DNA of 64,000 nt from NCBI GenBank assembly GCA_026260175.1, contig JAKCWW010000884.1, positions 8,946 through 72,945 on the forward strand. Reading direction: 5' to 3'. Source of the stretch: Reticulitermes lucifugus (lineage: Eukaryota; Arthropoda; Insecta; Blattodea; Rhinotermitidae). The position numbers and the translations under genes were made by a program. Shown piece by piece: positions 56,691 through 64,000 of this stretch; the first letter of the stretch is position 1, and each line of letters begins with the position of its first letter. Under the pieces are notes generated by a model. The model made no database searches and was not told the origin of the DNA. It saw only the letters and a list, made by a program, of their open reading frames with translations.

Positions 56691-57164
56691 GAGTTATTCT
56701 GACAGAGGAGTATAAGGCCAGCTAGGCCAACTAGGTATTGTGTAGCCTTCATTAAAATATTACAATTCTAAAATGTACAAAGTTAATAATCATGAAATTA
56801 CAATGTTGTAAATTTAAAATTTGTTTAAAGTGAGATGTTGCAGATAGAAGTTTCCAGTTGTTTACACTCTTTATGGAGCATGCATACAAACATCGTTCTC
56901 GGTCCACTATGATCTGAAGAGATCTCGTTATGCTAGAGTATGAAGTGTATCGTATCAGGCGGTGTGGTATACCGTCTCGAAAACAAGGCTACGCAGTCAC
57001 CACTACCCCAGCCGCTGGATCTTAACCAATTATCATTCCTCCAACGTCCGTATTCGTCATCATGGTTTGGTAAAATCGGCCAAATATCTCAAGTCTTGCC
57101 CCCCTATTACAATTAACAGATAAACATTACTTTCGAAATTTGAGGTTATATCAGAGGCAGGCTT
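56691..57164. other. No feature recognised
   Basis: Nothing assignable. Confidence 0.5.
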
Positions 57165-57358
57165 CGTTGAATACTCAAGTCTTCTGCGAGGTGTGGCTGT
57201 TTCGTTGACAGAGTGGCTCCCGACGTTTCGAACAGTCGTAGTACCTTCATCTGAAGCGCCAAGCAGTCAAAGAAGGTGAAGACTTCACGGTCCTTCGAGA
57301 TGTTGGAAACAACTTGCCAAACGACAAAGCGTCAGATCGCAGAAGACTTGAATCCTCA
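57165..57358. mobile_element. Foldback element with GAAACGTC module (family G)
   Basis: The arms at 57171-57230 and 57300-57355 are inverted copies sharing TCAAGTCTTCTGCGA and then CTGTTTCGTTGACAG-like text. The left arm ends in CCCGACGTTTC. On the minus strand GAAACGTCGG is preceded by AGATGAAGGTACTACGACTG. A solo relative is at 21692-21721. Confidence 0.6.
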
Positions 57359-58544
57359 TATACTACGTTATTATATTAAAATAACACACGGTTTAAAAGA
57401 TTCACTACGGTGCAAATCATGACTAATTCCACGAAACGGTATGCCTGAGAAGCCAAAGCTTGTCCCTCAGCTAGACAAGAAGTTCGCATTTCATGATGTG
57501 GCCGAAACACACAGTACGGCCCATGCCACCTTGGGTTCGATCCGTTAAAAGGTTACATGGGATAAATATTTCCAAGGTCTGTCCTAATTAAGTAATGGAT
57601 TAATATAGAAGGGATTCTTGGAATAAATATTGATTCGGTCAACTTTCATGTAATGTTTTATCTGATGTGTGTCCAGTGTCCGTGGTTATTAAGCACAGCA
57701 AACTGCCTTCATAATTCAAACACAATATTGCCAGTGAGAGACATAAACAGAGTTCCTGCGAATCAAGAGAGTAGACACTACTACACGCTCACAGAAAATT
57801 ACGAAATACCGTGTACCTGACGGTCACTCGGAAAATATGTTTATATGGCGTATAATTTCGTAACTAAAGGACCTAAACTTATGTTCAAAATTTATTTTTG
57901 AGCGAATTTAATCTGTTTACAGCGCCCAGAATAAACTTGATGGACACAAATTTAAGTATGATCGCGAGATAGACGTAGATGTGATACTGTGATAACACAC
58001 GACACGGGATTCTATCAAGACGGGACGTAAGATTTTCTCCTATGATAGAATAAATATCATATTTGTGGGAGTGGGGCAATGTGGGAAAAAAGTACCGGGA
58101 TAGTAATACTATTAAATCTGAACTACTGTTAATAGAGTTGAAAGAAGGAACACGAAATATGTACATTGCGAACTCATTTTCTGTCCGACCATCCTATTTG
58201 TTCTACTGAATTACAAAATCAATAATTTGGAACAGCCAGTGAGTACATTTTTAAAGAGGTATGGGCTATGATTTTTTTATTTACGCAACAGCCAACGTCA
58301 GTTTATATTAAAGAGCGAAATGGGGGGCAGTCAGTCGCAACTATACTCTGCACTGATTTAGTACATATATTGCATAATATATATAGAATCACTGCAGGGT
58401 GTAGTTGGCAATGACCGCCCCTATTCCTCTCTTTACCTGTATATCACAAGGGGACATGAAGACAATATCTATTACTTAATTCTAATTACTATATCAGTCT
58501 ATACAGAACATCACAACAATTTCTTCGTGCTCCTTTATTATTCT
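57359..58544. other. No gene recognised
   Basis: A possible worn tRNA-like B box, TTGGGTTCGATCCG, is at 57532, followed by GGTTACATGGGATAAA, which recalls SINE family D, but no A box is visible. GTGGCCGAAACACAC at 57490 could be a hammerhead module with its stem deleted. Confidence 0.4.
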
Positions 58545-58700
58545 GCGACATGTTTCGGCCATTGGCCATCATCAGGTAGATATATTACAAAATCATAAGG
58601 GAAATGTAGTTGAGGTGGAGGCCTCCTCTTTTACAATAAAATTGAAAATTGTAAATATACAATTATGAAGATATATAAAATTATAAAGTTGCTCTAGAGT
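58545..58700 (-). mobile_element. Penelope-type terminal repeat fragment
   Basis: Collinear with the left arm of 51975-53380: the module, then TACAAAATCATAAGGGAAA, GTTGAGGTGGAGGCC, TTTACAATAAAATTGAAAAT and ATACAATTA. Only about 150 bp of the arm is recognisable and no inverted partner is present. Confidence 0.7.
58552..58575 (-). ncRNA. Hammerhead ribozyme-like core, minimal
   Basis: On the minus strand CTGATGA (58575-58569), one base, GGCC-AAT-GGCC hairpin, GAAAC (58556-58552) and ATGTCGC, which supplies a GTC triplet. This is the most compact intact example, 24 bases from box to box. Confidence 0.65.
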
Positions 58701-58722
58701 TCCCATTCTTACAGCCTAGTAA

Positions 58723-58985
58723 ATGAGGCGATATAGCTCAGTTGATACAGTTCTCAGGCTATGGGCTAGACTGACAATAAACATATGTTTAATTTCCGGC
58801 AGGGGTAAAACATTTGCTCTTCTCCAAATTGTCCAGACCTGCTCCGAGGCCCATCCAGCCCCCTACTTAAAGAACACTGGGAACTATTACGCCAGGGCTA
58901 GAGTAAATGAGGTGCAAAACTCAGATTAAGAATGTGTGGAGCTGTAGTGCAACTCCTCTATGTGTCTTCATGATCCGGTGCTGAA
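58723..58985 (+). mobile_element. tRNA-headed SINE (family E), worn
   Basis: GGCGATATAGCTCAGTTGAT at 58730 is a clean A-box start. The B box near 58790 is degraded (TTTAATTTCCGGC). The body has TCCAGACCTGCTCCGAGGCC, CATCCAGCCCCC and CTGTAGTGCAACTCCTCTAT. No target duplication identified. Confidence 0.6.
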
Positions 58986-59089
58986 TTAGGGAGAGAAACA
59001 AATGTACTTTTCCCTTTTACAACCTCGTTTTAGCCTTATAACTCGCTGTGACGAAGACAGCGAACAGCAGATCTTAAAGACAACAACGT

Positions 59090-59165
59090 GGTATAAGGAT
59101 GATGATGGTGGCGGTGGTGACAGCAGCAACAACAGCAGCTGTAGTAGTAGCAGCAGTGGCAGTAC
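59090..59165. repeat. Compound trinucleotide repeat (GAT/GGT/CAG/AGT)
   Basis: GATGATGATGGTGGCGGTGG, then CAGCAGCAACAACAGCAGC, then TGTAGTAGTAGCAGCAG. The Gly/Ser-rich 83-codon frame at 59002-59253 derives from it. I do not call a gene, although low-complexity exons can look like this. Confidence 0.85.
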
Positions 59166-59253
59166 TGTGGGATTCAGCTCTAAGCCGGATAAACAGTTCC
59201 TACACTCTGGAAACAACAAGTTACAACACGCAAACTTGATGTGTGCAGTTTAA

Positions 59254-61043
59254 AAGAAAACACTGTGAACACGCAGTATATGCCAGAAATATTGTGCGTT
59301 ATTTGTTATTTTTTGTTTGTGAATAAATCATTTCCATGAAGAATCCCATTTACAGAGATTTTGCAGGATGTTTAAAGTAACTGTTTCAAAATATGCTGTA
59401 AAAGTATGTAAATTGAATGTAACTCTGTACAGCACAACGTTACTACTGCTTCAACTCAGCACATTCTACAATTGTTTGTTTTGCCGACAGCATTTATGTG
59501 TCGCTTGTAGTTTTTAATAAGTAGCTTTTACTTCCTAAACATTATTAAATGTAACTTAAACTGTAATTGATAACCAGTATATTTTCCGCCAAGTAGGAAC
59601 TGAATTTTAAAATATTGTTTAGACTAATGTCGGGCTTCGAAATGTTAAAAACAATATTTTTAGCGGATTATTGACAACAGTTCGCATGTACTACGTAGGG
59701 ATAATCATTTTCATTCGCACAATAATGTACATAAAACTGTATTTTCTGACATGACGTGTTTCACAGTCGTAAGGCCATATTTGGACATTCTTTATAACAT
59801 CATACTTAACTGTTACATTTAGAGAGCCCTCCAAAATGCTACAGCTGTAGGGGTTTAGTATAGTGTCACTGAAAACATGTAATAATGGTTGATTTACTTT
59901 GTGAAATGTCCCTTTCATCACACTGTTGTTACAGGACTAACGACTTCCATTTAAATCATTCTCTTATGAGCGCAATAGTGCAGCAAAAATTGGTAACATT
60001 TCTTCAGTACTTGCAGAGTATCTCACTCACCGGCATTCGTGATATGTTAAAGCATAAAGCTCTTCTAAATAAATATTTCCACCACGTAAAGCAGAGTAGG
60101 TCCTGATAATCTGTCTCCTAGCTAGCAAAAAACCTCTCTGCCTTCTGTGGAGGCAGAGGGCCATTACCGTAATAGCAAGAACAAAAATTTCATCCTTAAT
60201 CTGAACTTTAGCTCAAATTTTCCCACAATATTTCTTCAATATTCCTTTTAATGTCATCCTCATGCCTGTGCCTAATTCTCAAAAATGGTATATTCTCTAG
60301 CAGCTGCTCATTTCAGAATCTCGTATGCGTTTCATCTTTTCTACCCGTGCTTCATAGCCACCCATGTCACCCTACTTAATTTGATGAGCCAGATAATACT
60401 TGGTGAGAAGTAAAAATTATGAATTTTTTCACTATGTAACTTTTCCAACGCTCTCAATAGTTCCTGCCTTTTAGGTCAAAACATTCTTGAAGTACTCTGT
60501 ATAATTCACATGTGCTCTCTGATTTTTCAGAGTCCATTGCTAATGTGTAAAATTAAACTGTGTCGCAAAATCCTGTATAACAATGGAAGAATAATAAAGC
60601 TAACTATGATCATCTCTGAAACTAAGAATGCTCAATATGTACATCAGTAGCCGGCTCCTTCAGTTAACACCAGGCAACAGTCGCGTTTGAGAAGGTAATG
60701 TTCACCCAGCTAGTCAAGAAACTGCCAGGCATGTGTACAGCCTCGAACTAAATATTTATCCAAATAATATTTAAAAATACAGTTCCTACTTAACAAAAAA
60801 CGCTTCGCATACTTTAGAAAAAGCAACAAGTTAATGCTGTGTAAGAAACGAATACCTGTTTTTGTGGGAACTGCAAGACAGATTCCTAAATACGTGTACA
60901 CTATTTGAGGAGCATAAACTATATCTTAAAGTTAGGTCGGGTGGTAAATACAATAATCAAGTAGTGTAAATGTTTAAACAGCTATAACAAATTGCATTAA
61001 CAACATTTCAAGTACCCCTTTTAAGCAGCTACCTTCTATAACG
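59254..61043. other. No gene recognised
   Basis: AT-rich. The 73-codon frame at 59885-60106 has no domain. Confidence 0.5.
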
Positions 61044-61051
61044 TTCTAGAC

Positions 61052-61456
61052 CAGGGGTGATCAACCTTTATTGCCAAAGGGCCACAATTGTAATTGTGAA
61101 ACATTTCGAGGGCCGAACGGGTAAAAATCACAATAGCTCGTACACCTAGCTTCCTAAATGGAAAGCTGATAAACTGCATCGAGTTTCATTACAAAAAAAA
61201 ATATTATATCTCACTAACTGCTTTAATAAGAGAGTATTCACTAAAAGTACTGTGTTGTACCTCTAACACCAAAATATCAGTGCGAGACTTGGCACTGCTT
61301 CTCACGAATAGCACACCACAATTGTTTAGCATATATATATATATATATATATTTGTATGTATAATGTATATATATATATATACACACGAGTATAATTACA
61401 AACATGGCCGCGGACCACCGAACACACCCTGTTGAACAGCGGGTTAGACACCCCTG
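61052..61456. mobile_element. hAT-type MITE with 8-bp target duplication
   Basis: The left end is CAGGGGTGATCAACCTTTAT, TGCC-AAGGGCCACA. The right end, reversed, is CAGGGGTGTCTAACCCGCTG. The flanks TTCTAGAC (61044-61051) and TTCTAGGC (61457-61464) form an 8-bp duplication with one mismatch. The interior holds (TA)n runs at 61331-61351 and 61368-61382. At 405 bp it is non-coding. Confidence 0.85.
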
Positions 61457-61464
61457 TTCTAGGC

Positions 61465-62284
61465 CTTTCGGTTCTACGATATCTTGCCATTTTGTCACTC
61501 ATCTATGACCAGCATCTTTATCAGTGACGTCAGTGGCTAAAAGTATCGTTTACAACATATTTTGTCATAAATACAGGAATATGATTTACGCACTGTTCCG
61601 AAGAACGGAAGACAGTACGTCTCGTTCTAAAATATGTAAACAAAATACACAGACGGCCGACTGTACAGGTGTAACGACTGCCGTCGAAATGTGGTTTGGT
61701 TTATGTCGTAGGAAAGGGAGAGCGAAGATTTGTTGGCGGATGGATCAAATATGTCACGGCTACTAGATTACAAACGAAATTTGGAAGTGAAGGAGACAAC
61801 TTCTGAAGCAGGAGGTGGATTTAGGGACACCGCGTGAAGGCGTCTACGGAGCTTTACGAAAAAGGAGCAACAGATTATCGCAGGGTGAAGCAACTGATTC
61901 GCATCTTGAAGATCACGCACTGAAACCTTGAGCTCAGAACCGAAAGCAGGAACAACATGTCGCTGTTTTAACACCACGCTGTAGTCTAGGAAATGGCTAT
62001 CCACGTTTCGAAAGAATACGACTCCTGCATCTCCAAGGTACAGAAATATAACACCGTGTCATAATTCAAAAGACCAAAATATACATATTCATTTGACGTG
62101 AAACTCTCAAAGCTTATATTTCTGATTTCAATTTCTGTTATTTCAATTAATATATTAACGGATCGCGGCAGCGGCAAGAGATTTTTAATTCCTCCGAAAC
62201 GTCGACGCCAGTGATGTCGGCAAATCGTTCTGCTCTAATCCGCTTGTCACACAATTAAAAATTTTTCTCGATAATACGATTCTA
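61465..62284. other. No gene; two GAAACGT-type fossil modules in facing orientation
   Basis: At 62006-62036 (-) GAAACGTGG is preceded on that strand by CTTGGAGATGCAGGAGTCG. At 62190-62203 (+) AATTCCTCCGAAACGTCGAC keeps only the second box. They may be ends of one decayed foldback element of about 200 bp. Confidence 0.45.
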
Positions 62285-62545
62285 TGCCAATCCCAGTGGC
62301 AGTGCGGTCTAAGGCGTGGGTCTGCGGCCGCTCGCTTGTTGGGATTATGGGTTCGAATCCCGCCAAGGGTGTCAATGTCTGTGTCTTGTGAGTATTGTGT
62401 GTTGTCAGGTAGAGGTCTCTGCGTCAGGCTGATCACTCGTCCAAAGGAGTCCTACCGAGCGTGATGGGTGTAACTGAGTGTGATCGTGAAGCCTCGACAA
62501 TGAGGAGGCCCTAGCCCACTGGAGGCCATTACGCCATGGGAAAAA
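62285..62545 (+). mobile_element. SINE family C, near complete
   Basis: The head CAATCCCAGTGGCAGTGCGG and TCTAAGGCGTGGGTCTGCGG is followed by the B box GGGTTCGAATCCCGCC at 62349. The body has GTCAATGTCTGTGTCTTGTG, GTGTTGTCAGGTAGAGGTCT and AAAGGAGTCCTACCGAGCGT. The 3' part has GAAGCCTCGACAATGAGGAG and GGAGGCCATTACGCCATGGG, matching the minus-strand copy at 37565. This gives the family's fullest 3' end. Confidence 0.9.
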
Positions 62546-63299
62546 TCAGTATTTAAGATAGGTCATGAAAAATCAATGTAAAAACGATTTGTCTGTAATG
62601 AAATTACTTTAAAACTTCTGCTGTCTAAAGAGCATATTCACCTGTGAATGTGAAAATGATTTAACCGTTCGCTGCCGGCCTCAATGCACTGCACGTACCT
62701 TTAATTACACACATACTGCCAGCCTCAGTGCACCATACCTTCGTGAATTAATTTAAGTGTACTACAAACTTAAAATCCCTGTGTACTGGGCAGTAGATGG
62801 AACTTAAACCCCATCGTCATGAAACGTTTAATTAAGCCGTGAACTGTTTTACATTTCCACACATTTCATGCCATATTAAAACTGAAAATTGCAATGTTAT
62901 TGATCATTTAAATAATAAAATTTAAGTAGAAAGTTTTATCATTATATTTCCACAACAATTTTCTCCCATCACTTCACTATTTTAATGTCTAACGTCATAC
63001 ATTACAGCGATGGACTAGGGCTCATAAGTGCGACCCTCTTTAGAACTTTCAGCCTTACTTCAGAAATGAGATACGATCCCGTGCTCTGGATGGTGGAGAT
63101 ATTAAAAAGAATATGAGGACCGTATCATTTATATATTTTCTCATTGTACTTTTCAACGTTTCTGAAAGAAAAATGCAGCAGAAACAATAATAGCTGCTGT
63201 CGGAAACAGACTACCAGTGTGCTGCTGTAATAAGAAGGAAGGAAGGTTGAAAGCAAAACAGTTCTATAGGAAGATTACAGTTTTCTGTAATGTGATACA
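62546..63299. other. No feature recognised
   Basis: Contains a short diverged direct repeat at 62670-62745 (GCTGCCGGCCTCAATGCAC and ACTGCCAGCCTCAGTGCAC). Nothing else. Confidence 0.5.
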
Positions 63300-63450
63300 A
63301 TGTAGTCTGCTAGATTGGTACCAATGTTTCGGAGGAACCTGCTTTGTCCGTCTTCAGAGTACCATTAGTTCTCAGAAACCTGCTGCCAATAACTACGCTG
63401 AAGGTGGTGGCAGCAAGCTTCTCCGAAACCAAGCAGGAAGATGTCATACC
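63300..63450. mobile_element. Small foldback element with facing hammerhead-like modules
   Basis: The left module (63326-63357, minus) and right module (63398-63428, plus) are inverted copies sharing TTTCGGAG-AACCTGCT and CTTCAG. They lie about 40 bp apart. This is the same module family as 20517 and 48191. Confidence 0.55.
63326..63357 (-). ncRNA. Hammerhead-like core, boxes intact, weak stem
   Basis: On the minus strand CTGAAGA (63357-63351) is followed by 20 bases whose ends pair only as GGA/TCC, then GAAAC (63330-63326) and ATTGG. Both boxes fit the consensus but stem II is short. Confidence 0.5.
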
Positions 63451-63507
63451 AACCGATTTTATAACCTGAACACTCACCGATGTGAGAATCTCAAACCTCG
63501 GTGATAT

Positions 63508-63542
63508 GAGAGAGAGAGAGAGAGTGTGTGTGTGTGTGTGTG
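63508..63542. repeat. (GA)n(GT)n microsatellite
   Basis: About eight GA units followed by about nine GT units. Confidence 0.95.
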
Positions 63543-63582
63543 AGCTGGGATCGTATATAGCGACTCGTTACACATATGCCCA

Positions 63583-63770
63583 CACCTGCCCTGGGGCCCA
63601 CCCAGCCAACAGCATAATAGGTACCGGGTCTCTTTCCCAGAGGTAAAGCGGCCAGGGCGTAGCGTTGACAAACCACCCCTACCTAGCACCAAGATTAAAG
63701 AAAGACTACAGGTATATATCTACTGCCCCTCTGGGCTTTCATGTCCTGTTCTAGGGTAAACTTACCGTTT
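63583..63770 (+). mobile_element. SINE family A, 5'-truncated
   Basis: CACACCTGCCCTGGGGCCCA, GGTACCGGGTCTCTTTCCCA, GAGGTAAAGCGGCCAGGGCG and CTCTGGGCTTTCATGTCCTG, TTCTAGGGTAAACTTACCG match 43490-43705 at about 80%. The head is missing. The (TA)n at 63771-63790 takes the place of the usual tail. Confidence 0.85.
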
Positions 63771-63790
63771 ATATATATATATATATATAC
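63771..63790. repeat. (TA)n microsatellite
   Basis: About ten TA units after the SINE end. Confidence 0.9.
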
Positions 63791-63854
63791 GTGCATACAT
63801 ATACACGTAGTTCGTGTGTATATATACTTAAATGAACTACGTGTTAAGGCATAC

Positions 63855-64000
63855 GTAGGCTTACACATGACCTGGGTATCAAGGTAAGCTATCAATAGTC
63901 CTAGACATGAACTAGGTATCAAGATATAAGTTGACCTACACACGAACAAGGTATCAAGGTATAATAAGTAGGCCTACAAATGACCTAGGTATGAAGGCAT
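63855..64000. repeat. Degenerate tandem repeat, unit about 35-40 bp, cut by window edge
   Basis: CTACACATGACCTAGGTATC-like text recurs at about 63861, 63901, 63936 and 63974, each followed by AAGGTATAA-like text. Identity between units is about 75%. The array continues past the right edge. Confidence 0.75.

Noticed and set aside
57480-57560. SINE family D head at GGGTTCGATCC
   Set aside because: Only a B-box-like word and a short GGTTACATGGG match. No A box and no body, so it is not listed as an element.
59002-59253. Gly/Ser-rich 83-codon frame as a gene
   Set aside because: It is explained by a compound trinucleotide microsatellite, with no start context or homology.

Overview
This window reads as ordinary, gene-poor, AT-rich nuclear DNA from a large insect genome. 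The tRNA-headed short interspersed elements (SINEs), the long interspersed element (LINE) tails and the Penelope-type inverted repeats best match my memory of cockroach and termite (Blattodea) genomes. That placement comes from recognising repeat families and has not been tested by a search. I find no host protein-coding gene, rRNA gene or intact tRNA gene that I can defend. Nearly all open frames are under 140 codons, lack recognisable domains and overlap repeats. The longest are artefacts of an assembly gap (22326-22963) or of a minisatellite.

What can be supported is a dense graveyard of mobile elements. (1) SINEs of at least four families: a Leu-tRNA-like family C at 1-61, 29625-29889, 37565-37817 and 62285-62545; family A at 9237, 11130, 12045, 14262, 43405 and 63583; family B at 44310 and 47370; and other tRNA-headed units at 4395, 15285 and 58723. 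(2) 5'-truncated non-LTR retrotransposon ends: a GAAT-tailed family at 5160-5730 and 33471-33835; a family with a GKRPPGRP-type C-terminus at 7125, 9396, 16040, 16625 and 20020; a Jockey-like reverse transcriptase end at 8985-9236; and a GAA-tailed end at 55745-55965. (3) DNA transposons: two hAT-type miniature inverted-repeat elements (MITEs) with 8-bp target duplications (18203-18476 and 61052-61456), TA-flanked pogo/mariner-type MITEs (31549, 32846, 47283) and a decayed pogo-like transposase element at 44593-46543.

The most interesting signal is a population of hammerhead-ribozyme-like modules. These have a CTGANGA box, a short hairpin and a GAAAC box. They are scattered over both strands, often as facing pairs inside inverted-repeat elements (1447-2190, 3716-3978, 51975-53380, 63300-63450). 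This fits decayed terminal repeats of Penelope-like retroelements, which are known to carry hammerhead motifs. Related foldback elements with a GAAACGTC core lie at 13237-13620, 27930-28110, 39933-40050 and 57165-57358. The second notable signal is a 13-bp motif (GGAGAGACGCCGC) present nine times, clustered near both ends of the pogo-like element, which looks like a set of transposase binding sites.

Tandem repeats include a 63-bp unit (four copies, 14755-15007), a 37-bp unit around the large gap (22191-23100), a 70-bp duplication (25819-25958), several microsatellites and a degenerate array of about 38 bp at the right edge. The remaining stretches show nothing I can assign.
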